From: Globodera rostochiensis | Lineage: Eukaryota > Nematoda > Chromadorea > Rhabditida > Heteroderidae | Direction: 5' to 3' | Assembly: GCA_018350325.1 (NCBI GenBank) | Contig: JAEVLN010000011.1 | Location: forward strand, 3,194,122-3,258,121 | DNA length: 64,000 bases | Shown: positions 22,531-34,409 of the stretch, piece after piece | Position numbering within the stretch: position 1 is the first letter of the stretch | Layout: every line of letters starts with the position of its first letter | Program-made: the position numbers and the translations under genes | The notes under the pieces: generated by a model | What the model was told of the DNA's origin: nothing | Databases searched by the model: none | Seen by the model: only the letters and a program-made list of their open reading frames with translations

Positions 22531-23448
22531 CCCCTTCTTGCGCCGAACAAAGACCGCGAGCGTTGGGTTGGGGTGAATGGTCTCTTCGTCCGCTCTTCTG
22601 GCGCCGACCGATGGCGTTGCATTGCCCCTCCAACGGCGTCCCTTTTTCAAAAACCGCCGCCACCTCTTCTCCCCGCCCCCACCATCCCTTTGCTTTCCCC
22701 AGTCCCAACACATCGGCGATTGCTTTCGACGTCTCTCCCTCTTATCAAATAGACTTTCACTCACTCTCTCCGTCTCTCTCCTCTCCCTTTTCATGCCCTC
22801 TGCTTTCTCTGTGCCATTGGGAGAGAATAAATGGGGGGGGGGGGGGGGGGGGGGGGGGGGGATAGGCCAATAGAGCAACCAAAGGAGTGAGAGGGGGTGA
22901 GGGAGTACACCACCCAAAGACACTCCCCCACTCGTCCGTTCCCCAAAATCGCTCACATTTATTATTTATGCGGTGTTAGGAAGAGGTGAGAGTGACTGGC
23001 CTGGCCAGCAGGGGCGTCCTCAATGAATAAATGAACAAAACCTTAAGCACCCCCACCCCCCCCCCATTCTCGGACCCCCCCCCCATTCTCGACCCTCCCA
23101 TGCCTGGCCAACACCTCACAACTCTTTCCACCGCAAATGGGAGAGAAAGTCCAAAAGGGCACGGCCATATCAGGCTCCCTTTCACTTTGTTCCTTGAGAA
23201 TTGCCTCCGGGTGCCATTTTTGGACGTCACCCCCGGAAAGGCGCATATCTGCTTTCCCCATGTAAAACCAGTGGTTCCGATATCTGCTGCTTTTGAATTA
23301 TTTAAAGTTTTTTGAAAGGCCGATGCTTTTGCTGCTTTTTGAGAATGGTTAAAATGTTGCTAAAAAATCAAGGTGGCACGACGACAAAAGGTCCGAGTAG
23401 AAATGCCCAATAGAGCCAAAATCGGACAAAAGGTCCGAAGAGCCGGAT

Positions 23449-23585
23449 TCAGGGCCGTAGCCAGAAAAAATTTTCGGGGGGGGGGGCAAGCCAAAAAAGT
23501 CGATTTTAGGGGTGCATTTTTGGGTTTTATTGCATTTTTCTTAAGCAATTTTTCCCAAAAAAAATTCGATTTCGTTTGGTGTTGA
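23449..23585. mobile_element. Solo end of the CAGGGCCGTAGCCAG MITE
   Basis: CAGGGCCGTAGCCAGAAAAA, then TTTTCGGGGGGG and the shared interior GATTTTAGGGGTGCATTTTTGGG match the left ends at 26109 and 33284. No matching right end or duplication follows, so it is a truncated copy. The remaining DNA to about 24420 shows no gene. Confidence 0.65.
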
Positions 23586-24464
23586 AACCGAATTTTCGAT
23601 CATCAAGAATTTGTGCGGAAAATGAAAATCTGCAAAAATGACTTTAAATCACTCCAAATCGTTCAAGGACGGCGCTTTTGCTTTTAATGGCATTAAGCAA
23701 TCATTAAAAATTGGCTTTATATGTAATTGGTAAATAAAATAAACTGCAATTTCAAACGTTTAATCCAGAAACTTCCGTTTATTTTAAATGTTCGATTAGG
23801 CCCGTCTGAAATTAACCACTCCAAGGAACACAATACGTATTTAAATTAAAAAAACATCGAACATTTTTTTGGGATTAAATTCAATGCTTTTTGCTTCTTT
23901 CCGTTGGTTGGTTTCAACAAATCCTTTCCCCCCCCCCCCCCTTTAGTCGTTTATCCATTCATTTGCCCCATTCTTCCGATTTTGTTCGTTTTTGAGCGAT
24001 TATCAATTTTGCATTTGTGCCCCCCCCCCCCCCCCCCCGCCACACCATTCAATCGGTCATCGTCTTTACTCGCACCAAACTCCCACAATCATTACATAAA
24101 CCTCCCCAATTAATTGCCGCCAATCACTCCCATAATCTCAATCATTTTCATTCCTTTCCTTGCCCTTTGTTCTTCTCTTCATTCCCTTCCCATTTCCTCA
24201 CAATGTTTTTGACTTTGTTTTATAAACTTTTAGTTTAACCGACCATTTCTCTCATGCAATACAAATCGAAGATTGAACTTTTGAAAACACATTTTTGGTT
24301 TTTGTCTCATCACTTTTATTTTTGTTGCTTGCACAAAACTAATCAAAAATTACCGAATCTTCCCCCCCCCCCGATCGAACATTTCCAAAAAAAATCATCT
24401 TGCTATTTGTATCTTATCAGGGACTGGCTCGAATCTGAACAAAATACTACCAATCGATTCCCGG

Positions 24465-25040
24465 TCGGGGTCAGTTCGGCGCGACCGTTCGGCGCGATCG
24501 GTTCGGCGCCGCCGTTTCGGCGCGGACTCGTTTCGGCGTCGCCGTTTCGGCGCGACAGTTCGGCGTCCACACAAAAATTTGTATTGGCGACGACGAATCA
24601 TATTAAAGAAAAAAATAATTTTAATTAAAATTATTCAAATTCTATTTCCTAATGTTTATAGCATGCACCATCAAGACTTAGCTGATCTTTTAAACATCCG
24701 AACAAGCTTTTTGTCAAAATACAATAGTAAAAAAATTAAATATATATTAAACAACAATAGTCGATCACGCACGCAGTTTTGAACAATTTTTGAAAATTAA
24801 GGAAAAACGACTTTTTTGTTTTAAGTAACTAACTCCAAAGCCGGATAGAATAACTGCGGAAACGTTAGAGATTTAGGGTTCGTTAGGCTTAGGCCTAAGC
24901 CACCCTGGCTTGGGGTTCGTTAGGCTTAGGCCTAAGCCACCCTGGCTTGGGGTTCGTTAGGCTTAGGCCTAAGCCACCCTGGCTAACTAGGCGCCGAAAT
25001 AATATTTTTTGTGTGGGCGCCGAACTGGTCGCGCCGAAAC
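24465..25040. mobile_element. Inverted-array element III (unit GTTCGGCGCGACC)
   Basis: An array of TTCGGCGCGACC / TTTCGGCGCC words at 24470-24570 faces the inverse GGCGCCGAACTGGTCGCGCC at about 25015-25040. Inner flanks CGTCCACACAAAAATTTG and rc(AATATTTTTTGTGTGGGCGC) continue the inverted match. The 430-bp centre carries the TTAGGC palindrome triplet. It is inserted next to ACTACCAATCGATTCC, which also occurs inverted near 9477. Confidence 0.65.
24877..24987. repeat. Three 37-bp repeats with palindromic TTAGGC hexamers
   Basis: Each copy contains TTAGGCTTAGGCCTAAGCC, i.e. TTAGGC repeats meeting their complement, followed by ACCCTGGCTTGGGGTTCG. The period is exactly 37 bp (starts 24877, 24914, 24951). 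Single or partial copies occur near 38502, 40356, 43560-43625, 44365-44432 and 49664. Confidence 0.85.
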
Positions 25041-25044
25041 GTCG

Positions 25045-25170
25045 GAAAAGCTTTAACTTAATGTTAGCTTCAACTCTTCGAGATCTTTTGATTGGCTTTA
25101 AGTATTTCTGAATCGGTTAAGGTTGAAGCAAGTTTTGCCCCAATCTTGATTGGTGATGAGTTGGGTTGAC
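25045..25170. repeat. Copy of the inverted-duplication centre
   Basis: AAAGCTTTAACTTAATGTTAGCTTCA through GGTTGAAGCAAGTTTTG and GATGAGTTGGGTT matches the reverse complement of about 8715-8825, including the ATGAGTTGGG word at the end. It is therefore another fragment of the ATGGATGAGTTGGG element. It lies about 270 bp upstream of the pop-1 start. Confidence 0.65.
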
Positions 25171-25439
25171 CCTTTTTCCATTTGCTTTGTTCTCTTTTTG
25201 GCGGGTGAAAAATTCAAAGGAACAATGCGCCAGGCCGACCCATCCATTCCATTACTCCCTCCAACATTTAATATCCCCGTGCCTCTGACATTTTCACAGA
25301 ATCAATCGAATAAAGATGTCTTTTGGGTGAATTCATCGGTTTGGGTGCAAATCTTCACATTCATTCCAAAACAAACGACTTGTGTTCCTTCCCTAAATAT
25401 GCTTATTTTACACCATTTAAGCAATATTTATTTGATTTT

Positions 25440-28251
25440 ATGCCAATGTCTTCTTCCAGTGGCGGCGCGGGCCCTTCTGTCGTTGATGAGGAAGCGGCGG
25501 ACGAAGTGAAAGTGTTTCGTTCAAACAACGCCGAGGATGACCCCACAGAGATGGCCGGGTCTTCGGCGGATTTGGACGCAGACAAGCAGGAGTTGGCCAT
25601 GGAAGCGGACATTGAGACACAGTCGAACAATGGCGAGTCAAAGAATGGCCCGAGGGGATTTGTATGGGAAGTGATTAGAGCACATTCCTCTCGGCAGTAA
25701 CGGATTATTTTGAGAAAGAGCGAATTTGTCTTTAGTGTGACATCGCCAGTGTGTATGGGGTTAGACACTGTTGTATAAATTGAGAAGGCCAAGTCCTATC
25801 GTTATGAGTTGGTCAGCTAATGAAACGCCGCCATTCCAGGCCAAGCCTTCAATCCGCTGGCTAACCCGTTGTCCGGCCCTCTTCCGTGGCCTTCACCCGG
25901 CAGCAACTTTCTGTTCAGCCAATTTTTGGCGGCCGCTTCCCTCTCTCCGGTATACGGGCCGACCATTCACAAAATGGCCACTGCTATGGCCAGACAGCAA
26001 TTAGTCAACGCTGCAGCGACGGCTGCATTCGTTGCACAACACTCACCAAATTACGTGAACCTGGGGACGTCCTTTGGAGGTCAGTGTTTGTGGGGAGGGG
26101 TTGGGCAACAAGGGCGTAGCCAGACCTTTTTCGGGGGGGGGGGGGCTAATTTGAACAAAAGTCAATCTTTAGGGGGGCATTTTTGGGTTTTATTGCATTT
26201 TTCTTAAGCAATTTTTATCCAAAAAAGTTCAATTTTCAGTAAATTTTTTAGAATTTTTAAAATTAAAATTTTTGACTCAATTTGTTAAGGAAATTTGTCT
26301 AAAATTACAAAATTTTGCAAAAGAAAAGGGTCCTCCTTCGGGTTTTTTCTCAAAAAAAAATTTTCGGGGAGGGGGCTGTAGCCCCCCCTGGCTACGTCCT
26401 TGTTGGGCAATACTTGTGGAATCAAGTGGGTGCTAAATTCGATTTTGTTGAGAAAACCTCAATGTTATTGTATAAAATGAGTGAACTGGAGATCGGTTTG
26501 GCTCCAAACTCCGAAACGCCCTTTCAGCAAACCCTTTCGAACGGCCTCCGAACTTCTTCTCTCAGCCGAGCACTCCTTCAACTACCCAAGGCGGAGGTCA
26601 TCACGCCCGGAATGGCCAATTGGGGCATCAAACGTCGATAGGAACGCAGCAAATGAACAGTCCGATGAGTGCACTTGGCGGGGGCTTTGGTGGAATGAGT
26701 CTGGCGACTGGGGAAGTGTCACAGCAGCACAAGGGGACGCCATCGCAGATGAGGTCATTCATTGGATGGATGAAAGGGACCGACCGTTCATTTATAGGAC
26801 ACCGAAACGAGAGAAAGCGGAGCGGAAAGAGAGACAGCAACAGCACCAGCGGGAGGAGAAGAAGGATCACATCAAGAAGCCGATGAACGCCTTCATGCTG
26901 TAGGCGACAATTTGGGAGTTTTGTGCATTTGGCTATTTTAAGGTTTATGAAGGCAAATCGGCACAAATACTTGGAAGAGTCAACGGATAAACGGAAGCAA
27001 TCGGCGGAACTCAACAAAGAATTGGGTCAAATTTGGCAGCAAATGAGCCGCGAAGCGCAGCAGCCCTATTACGAGATGGCCCAGAAGGCGAAGGAGGAAC
27101 ACGCGCGGATGGTACAGGAGCAATTCAATCCCGTTTGAACAGGGCGAAATGATCGCTCACATGTAACCCCTTTCAGCATCCGCAGTGGTCGGCCCGTGAG
27201 AATTACGCCATCCACAAGAGGGCCAAGAAGAAGCGAATTCGGGAAAAATCAGTCGGTGGGTGGAGGGATAACGGCAATTTATTTATTTCTGGACCCACTG
27301 AGGAGGAGGTTGAAACTGAACATATTTTCTCAGACAACAACGAACAGAAGAAGTGCCGTGCCCGCTTTGGAGTAGACAACCAGGCAAAATGGTGCAAACA
27401 CTGTCGTCGCAAAAAACGCTGTCTAAATGTGTTGCGGGACTCCGATTCGCCCGTGCAGGTGTTGTTTAAGGCAAATGGTGGAACCTTTGCTTTTGGACCA
27501 AATCGACCTACAAAGTCCGATTCAAGATTGAAGGTCTTAATCTGTTCTTTGTCAGGTGTCTTCGACCACTAACTCGACTACTCCGCTCTCCATCGGGCTC
27601 CCTTCGTCCGCCCACTTTGGTGGGACTCATCTGGGAGCTCTTTTCGGCTCTGTCCATCAGCAGCAGCTGGACAGTCCATCGCGAAAGGACAGAGACGCGG
27701 CAGGAGCACCAACTACCAGCAGCAGCACTAACAACAGCGAAAGGACGACGCTGTCGCGATGTTCTTCGGCACAGTCCAGTGGGGCCGAGTTCAGCTCGAA
27801 TGGATCGGTCGGTTCGGCGATGCTGGAAGACAATGAGAAGATGGAACAAGATCAGAACGGACAGGAGGAGGGGAACGCAATGGAGGACAAGGACAGAACG
27901 ATGATGGCAAACGGCGAAGGAATGGAGACAGCACTTGTGAAGAAAAAGGAAGGGACCACGAGCAAAGGGTGGGTAGAACTTTTACCCGTCCAACCAAACT
28001 GACACCAAAATTGAGAGAACCCCCCTTTCAGCTTCAAACTGGAGGTGGATCAGAACCAGCAGCAACTCAGTGCTAATCAGACGCCGCTCCCGCACCATCT
28101 GACCTCCGCCGGTTCCTCTTCGCTGACCAATATGGCCAAACCTCTGTCCAACCTACAACACCCGTCTGCCTTCCAAATGAGCCCGGCCTTCCCGTTCCCG
28201 TCCAACTTCGCCCAAAACCCTTTCATTTCGCCGTTCAGTCGCTTCTTCTGA
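25440..28251 (+). CDS. pop-1: POP-1/TCF-LEF transcription factor, HMG box plus C-clamp
   Basis: Nuclear effector of Wnt signalling that binds TCF sites with beta-catenin or Groucho-type partners. N-terminus: MPMSSSSGG then DEVKVFRSNNAEDDP, the beta-catenin-binding motif of nematode POP-1. Exon 2 (from about 25837, AFNPLANPLSG to NLGTSFG) joins exon 3 at 26528 in matching phase; exon 3 is Gly/Ser/Gln rich. A short intron near 26754-26802 leads to KRERKR-type basic sequence and the HMG box: HIKKPMNAFM, FMKANRHKYLEE, KQSAELNKELGQIWQQMS, then HPQWSARENYAIHKR. It is followed by the C-clamp KKCRARFGVDNQAKWCKHCR with its four cysteines. The C-terminal exons are Ser/Gln rich and end SPFSRFF-stop at 28251. 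ATGs at 25440 and 25446 are both in frame. Intron 2 carries a MITE. Confidence 0.92.
26109..26402. mobile_element. hAT-like MITE in a pop-1 intron
   Basis: CAAGGGCGTAGCCAG at the left and CTGGCTACGTCCTTG at the right are inverted with one mismatch, flanked by the exact 8-bp duplication TTGGGCAA (26101-26108 and 26403-26410). The 294-bp interior is G-run, AT-rich DNA, then C-run. The same family is present at 13720, 23449 (partial) and 33284. Confidence 0.93.
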
Positions 28252-28800
28252 AGGGCCTCAAATATCGAATGAACCAACGGCCATCCGATTACTTTAAACG
28301 AATGGCACGACCAACCCAAATCCGTTCATTTCCCAAACGCTCTTCAATTTCACTTTTCGTTTCGCCAAACATTGCGGGCTTTTCTTTTTGAGTCTCTCTA
28401 CCTATTTATTCGTTCCGTCCGAGCCTCAGGCACTTTCACGGGAATATTCTTTTCTCTGTGTACTTTTAATCCCCTCCCTCCATACTTTTGCCAGCAGGGT
28501 CTTTTTGCATGTTTTCCTTCGATTTTCAACTTTTTTTCTCTCCATCTCTGATGATATTTTTAAATATTTATTTATTCAATCTCTCACGTATCTCTCTATC
28601 ACGCTTCTTCGGTCTGTCATAAATCCCCCCCCCCAATCTTGACCAATTCAAACTCACTCGTTTTGTCGAGCAATTTTATGGAAATAAGGAATTTGATGCT
28701 GAGTTGAATAAAGTTAATAAAATAAAATTGGTAATTTTCAAAATTTTGGCCTCAAGTCATTCCGGGGTGCGAAATGGGCAGAATCGGATTCTACGCCCCG
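28252..28800 (+). other. pop-1 3' region with poly(A) signals
   Basis: T/C-rich downstream DNA with no open exon. AATAAA at 28707-28712 (and overlapping AATAAAAT copies shortly after) is a plausible cleavage signal. From about 28745 the DNA becomes the dispersed CGGATTCTACGCCCCGGAAT repeat, so the transcript probably ends before it. Confidence 0.5.
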
Positions 28801-29393
28801 GAATACCCCTAGAAATTACCTTTTATTGACTTTGAAACCAAACATCTTTTTTTCCAAAAATGCTCGATGTTGATCTCTTCTTAAAAGAATCGATACCGAT
28901 CGGAGAAGCTTTTGATATACCATGCCTTTGGAACCGTTGGGATCATTTCGTTTGGAAATCGATATTTTTAATTTCCCAAAAGGAAAGAATGGAGAAGAGG
29001 GAAGGGAGGCGAGGGGAGAGACCCGGAGAAAGTTTGGAAATACAAAAGGAGGAAGCCGAGGACATTAACAGACTGAAAGAGAAGGAAGAGAAAGGAGGAA
29101 CTAAAAAGGACAATTTGTTTGTGTGACCGATTGACAAATGGCGTATTGAGAGAGATATGCACTAGTGGAAACTTAAGTCGTACTGAAAAGTAAACTAGGC
29201 GAACAAACTGTTCATTCTGGGGAATGTTTAAGTTTGGGAGAGAATGTTTCGAATTATTTGTTTGTTATTCCGTTCTCGCCTTGACTATAACGCACGGTCA
29301 TTCATCCGTCCGTCGACCCCAGAGCTGATGAGATTTGCCGTCGTCCCATTAAAATTGCGTTGCTAATAGCCCCCGTGCTTCCCCCGCCCCCTG
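28801..29393. other. Intergenic, no gene recognised
   Basis: A purine-rich open frame at 28860-29126 (Lys/Glu rich) lacks conserved sequence and splice context and is not called. The region separates the ends of two convergent genes. Confidence 0.4.
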
Positions 29394-32300
29394 TCACTTT
29401 GGGCCTTTCAGCATTTGGGCGTAACTTCTCTCCGCCGCTCCAATGGTGCCGCTGCGCTGCTGCTGCGCCTCGTCCGACCCGCCCTCGCGCCCGTCCTGGT
29501 CCGCCCTCGCCCCTCCTCTCCCGGCTGCCCTCCTCCCGCTCTCAGCCGTCGTCCCAATTGTTGCCCTCCTCCGCCCGTGCCCAGCAACCACCGCACTAAA
29601 TTGGAGCTGAACGCCCCCCGGCGGACTTTGCGTCGAAGTTGTCCCAACTGCACCGCAATCCAAAGCAAAAGGTGTTCTTTGAGCTACGGCGGGTGGAAGA
29701 ACGGAGAAATTGGTTGCCTCGTCCGCAACTTCCTCCGTCTGTTGAGAATGGTCGCCTCGTCCAACGTCGCTGGAGGCGGAAGCACCGCTCAGTAAAGCGG
29801 GGAACTCGCGTTCCTCAAAGTTATACCTGAAGTAATTCTTTACAATTGTTTTAGGGGTTTTGGCATATTCTTAAAAATTCGCAGTTTTAATTAGTATTAT
29901 TTTGGATATCTCATCTCAAAAACTATTAATTACACTTCCATTCTCACACACCCGCTGATGTGCTGTTGCTGGCTTTCTATCTGACCTTCCTCCGACGCTT
30001 TTGCCGACTCCCCCTTCGGGGCACTTCTTTGGTTCTTTTCGTCCTTTTCCACCTGTTCCCGCGAATGCCTTCGGAAGTGTCTGTTCTGGGAGTAACCGGG
30101 GCCGTTTTGCGGGTTGAGGTGAACTCTCTTCTCCGTTGTCTTGGTCCGAGTTGACCTCGTCTCTCCCTCCGTCTCCCGTCCGCTTCCGGCACTCTCGCTG
30201 AGTTGATTTACTCGCTTCGTCGTCCTTAAGTCCGTCCGCTGCTCTCTTCCCTCCTCCTGTTGAGCGTTCAGTCCGTTCACTCCCACAAAACGCTGCTGTT
30301 GCAGTTGTTGGTGGTGGTGTGAGGTCACATTCGCTGCTGTCGTCAACGGTCGGCTCCATTCATAAGCCCAGGTCCTTCCCCTCCCCACGCCACTTCTCCG
30401 TCCCATCTCCACGCCCCCACGCCGTCCTCTCCCTCCACAAGTTGCACCACAGCATGTCCCACGAGGAGGTTGTTGGAAGGCGGTGGAATTCAGAGTGGAA
30501 AAACTAGCCGAATTCAGCGAAAGTAGCGGCTGAACGATCCGGTTCGGCATTTTTGGTACGTATTGTTGTTGCTGGGCATTTGCCACCACCGACCATTTCC
30601 CCGTTGAGCTGCTGTTTTTCCATCCAATTTTGCAGTCGCTGATGGAAATCTGATTTGGTGCCTTCGGAGATGAGTATTTGGACATTATGTTCATCGGGCC
30701 TGGATGGCTGTTTTCGCGCCAGTTTTGGCAGTTTGCAGAGTCACTGAGGGGTCGAAGCTGGACAGAGTCAACGCTGCGAGCCCCAAGAATGCGTGAGAGT
30801 TGCCGTTTTGGAGGACTGAAAATTGGAATCCTTTGCTTGTCCATTAAAGTGAACCAACCCAACCTTTGCATAATGCTGTTGTGCAACTGTCGGTCCTGGC
30901 ACTTCTCCGTCGGCCTCCTCCTGACCTTTCGGCTGCTAACCGGCTCCCACTCCTCCTCCTCCTCTTCTTCCAAAGTCGTTCGCCGTTGCTTTCCCACTCC
31001 ATTGGCGGCCATTGCTATTTGGTAGGCTTCCACGCTTTCCTGCCGCAAAAAGCCTACAAATGTGCCGCCTGCTGATGGCAAGCACTGCTTGCCACTGAAG
31101 ACGTTCCCGCCGTTGTCTCCGGTAGAACTGCAATTGCCTGCTTTTCCGTTGAGCCGCGGCACGTCTGTTATTCGCGGCACCGGCGAGGGAATTAGCGCGG
31201 CGGCCAATTCGCCCGGATCCCAGCTGCGATTGTGCTCTTTGCCCCTCTGACGAAGGACAAATTCGTTCCGTCCCACTGCAAATGGAGCGGGACGGTAAGC
31301 CAATGACGGTTCCGAATAGGCACGGCTCCGCTTCCGCCCTCGTCCGTTCCCCTGCCACAGCACAAGTGGCCCACCCCCGACACTATCACTGGCAATGTCA
31401 TCAAAGTGCACTCCAAACTCTTCGTCACAACACTCTTCCCGATCATAGTGATGATGATCACAACAGTGGTTTTCGTCAAAGAGAACGGCTTGGTCAGCGT
31501 CTTCATCATCATCCGCTGACGGTGGTGTGTTACCGCGGAGAGAGAGATGAACATAACGATGTTCATTTACACGCCGAAGATCAAAACGATGATGAATGGA
31601 GGTAAAGTCACCTTAAGGAGACAAACCACAACACTGAAAAAAGATGGACGGATAATCGAAAGGAACGAAACACGCAAATGACAAAGCAAACAAAGCATGT
31701 GCTGACCGTTGTGAAGAATTGGCTGTGTGAAGAAGGAGGTCGGCTCGGGCACAGCCGACGCGGTCGATTGCAAGGGCGTCGGGGAAGGCGCCATCGGTCT
31801 GAAGGTCGCCCGAGGCGAAAACCCGCACTGGGTCAACGTCTTGCCGAGGTTAAAGCCATGCTTAGCGATTCCACCAACATTGTCGTCCCCGTTCGGACTC
31901 GGCGTGGTTCTGTTCTGCTCAGGTTGGTCAGTCATAATGTGTCCATGGTGGATGATTAGCTGCCCACGCAGTGCCCCGCCGTTCAACTGAATGTGAGTAC
32001 CGCCATGTGTCGATTGTTGAATGCCGCCTCCGTGCATGTCGGCCCCAATGGGTGCTCCGCCCGTTTTGATCCGGGCCTTAGGGGGGCGAATTTTTATTTG
32101 TGACCGTTTCGACACGAAAGACAAACTGACAAAGACAGGACTTCCGTTGAAGGTTTTGCCGAACGTTTGGAGGTGAAAGAAGGCCTTCTGGGTGTCCTGC
32201 TCGGTGGCAAAGGTCACGTACCAACTAAAAATAAATAAAAGAAAACCCATTTTTGCACCATAGGTTGGCAAAAGTTGTTTTACTTTATAAATGGACGTAC

Positions 32301-34409
32301 TCAATTTTAAATGAGTTTGCCCATCCCGGTTTGCGAACGCACCTGTTGTTGAGTCCGTAGGAGAGCGTCTGGTAGGGGGGACAGTCGTCGCCGAACATCG
32401 ACTTCACCTCCTGCAAATGAATATGTACTTTTTTCAGTCGACGATCAACTTCAGGTAAATTGATAAATAGCAGTAGCGGTTTGTACCCCCCCCCTCCCCC
32501 CACCCAACTCACATTCTCATCCGCGTCCTCGGGAATCTCGCGCAAAATTATCGTACACCTTCTCGACATCGGCCTCACCTTCTGTCCACTCTCGTCGACT
32601 TGCACTTGGGAAGAGGCTGAACAAAAACAGATTTTGTAGTGGAAAAAGGGCTTAAGTATTGGGAGAGACGGAGGGCGGAGGAAGAAGTCTGGCCTGGCAT
32701 GCATTTCTGGGACTCAATTATTCTGGGCTGGGACTTAGCCGGGGTATTCAAATGGCTATCCTCTTTTTTAAAAAAAAAAAGCCATTTCCGCAACTTGAGA
32801 CCTATTTGTTTCTGCTTAATTCGTCGAGACAGATCGATTGATAAATATAACTCAACCATTTTTTTGTGTCCGGTCAACTATGTATAGCATATCCGGAGAG
32901 TTCAGACCTTTGAGGACGTCCACAATGAGGTCCAAGTCGGTGGTTAATTGTGTCACCTTAGACAAATAGGGTTAAGAAAATCGGGGGCAAATTTAAATTT
33001 TAGGCAAAAGGGTACTTTCCGTTATGAGACTCGAGACAAAATAAAGTCAATTTTTGAATTTTGATTTTTTTTTTTTTAATTTTAAAAAATATCCAGGGGT
33101 TATCAAGGACGCTGATCACTAGAGAGACGGGATTATAATGGTTAAAAACTTGAGCATTAAACATTGCTAATTTTTGTCATGTCGTTTTGCTCTTTCAAAA
33201 CGTTTTTGAATTTATGCACAAATAAGTAGTTCAGAGCAAGATCTTTATTGTTGCAAAAATTGGATGTGTTTTTGGAGTCTCATCAGGCGCGTATCCAGAA
33301 AAAATTTTCGGGGGGGGGGGCAGTTCTTAGGGGTGTATTTTTCCCTTTTTATTGCATTTTTGTTAAGCAATTTTTCCAAAAAAATGTTCGATTTTAGGGG
33401 GTGCATTTTCCGTTTTTACTCTATTTTTGTTAAGAAATTTCAAAAATGCAAATTTTTTTTCCGAATTTTTACGAAGGGGGTCGGCGGTGCCGATAGGCGC
33501 CGCCGGAGAAAATTTTTGATGTGAATTTGTTAAAATTGATGAATTGTAAAAGTGCAACAATAGGGTCCCCCCTCTTGTTTTTTTTCCTTCAAATTTCATT
33601 TCGGGGGGGGGGGGGGCATGCCCCCCCTGCCCCCCCCCTGCATACGCGCCTGAGTTTCATAACGGAATTATCTTTCACCTTTGGAAAGTTCGCCACAATC
33701 TTGATCGGCACATATTGATCAGCATCCATTTGGCATCTCAGATAACGATCGTTGATCAAATTTTCCCTAACAAATAAGACACATGTAAAAATCAAAATAA
33801 ATTTCCAAGGTTAAAGACCTGCTGAAATAGTATTCCAACTGCCGCTGAATACGCTGTCGAAGCTGCTCCTGGCTTATCGGCAGGGGTCCGATGCTTGACG
33901 GGGGCCGCGTGTCCGGAGTCACTGCGCGGTCATCCGTTGGCGGCGGCACGCCCATCAGCTTTTGACGGCACTCCGCTGTAAACCACCAAGGAAGCATCGG
34001 CAGAAAGGGCGAATGGGAAGCGCAGGACGGATGGTCAGTAACATCGGCCGCGGAGGAGGAGGGACGGCGGACGGAGGGTTCGGCGGGGGGAGGGGGCAGG
34101 GCAGCAGACGACGAGGCGGAACACTGCTGCTTATGGGGACGAACAATTTCTTTTATTTTTAGTTATCCCCACCTTTTGTGACGGTCTTTTGGTGGTAACC
34201 TCCTTCAGAGCCACGTCAACGTCGCTGACCTAAAAAGAAGTGAATAATGAGACATTTAAAGGCCTTAAGAAGAGACGATCGGATTTGTTTGAATAAGCGG
34301 AGAATAATCTAACAATCACCGACTATTTCACCTGCTGAATGGTAAAACATCGTGGTGAGATCTCCGTGCACATGAAAAAAGTGCCGCCGTCCAAATCGAA
34401 GCCGCGCAT
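29394..34409 (-). CDS. La-related protein, LARP4/4B type
   Basis: Cytoplasmic mRNA-binding protein that supports mRNA and poly(A) stability. From ATG 34409: [31 protein letters not shown], a Pro/Ser-rich exon with [12 protein letters not shown], then the La motif [46 protein letters not shown] (33.68-33.87 kb) and [13 protein letters not shown] (32.93 kb). The following RRM-like part reads [76 protein letters not shown]. The MDADQYVPI and TIILREIPE blocks are LARP4-specific. A long low-complexity tail follows (Arg/Gly/Gln rich). A phase-2 splice after HISG (about 29943 to 29827) adds a last exon with [11 protein letters not shown] and [14 protein letters not shown] at 29394. A MITE lies in the intron splitting the La motif region. 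Confidence 0.88.
33284..33652. mobile_element. hAT-like MITE in the LARP intron
   Basis: CAGGCGCGTATCCAG and CTGCATACGCGCCTG are inverted ends; the 8-bp flanks are AGTCTCAT (33276-33283) and AGTTTCAT (33653-33660), one mismatch. The interior has G runs, the GGCGCCGCCGG motif in reverse and AT-rich DNA, as in the other family members. Length 369 bp. Confidence 0.88.

Larger units (their letters stand above)
20816..23448. other. Gene-poor C/T-rich intergenic region
   Basis: No exon with a recognisable protein was found. The main structures are C-rich tandem repeats at 21540-21870 (CCCTTCTCCTTTCCCTTC plus C runs, about four copies) and 22330-22530 (about four copies of a 55-60 bp unit containing TTCTCAGTCGGTGTCCGATG) and a run of 28 G at 22834-22861. 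Stretches such as 22020-22280 and 22560-22800 have mixed composition and could hold an undetected exon, but nothing was recognised. Confidence 0.5.

Noticed and set aside
21452..22956. Gly/Glu-rich and Pro-rich frames
   Set aside because: They follow poly-C/poly-G tracts and disappear outside them.
24877..24987. CRISPR-like array
   Set aside because: The 37-bp copies are directly tandem with no unique spacers, and the context is a nematode chromosome.
28860..29126. Lys/Glu-rich open frame as a gene
   Set aside because: Purine-rich low complexity with no conserved motif or splice partner.
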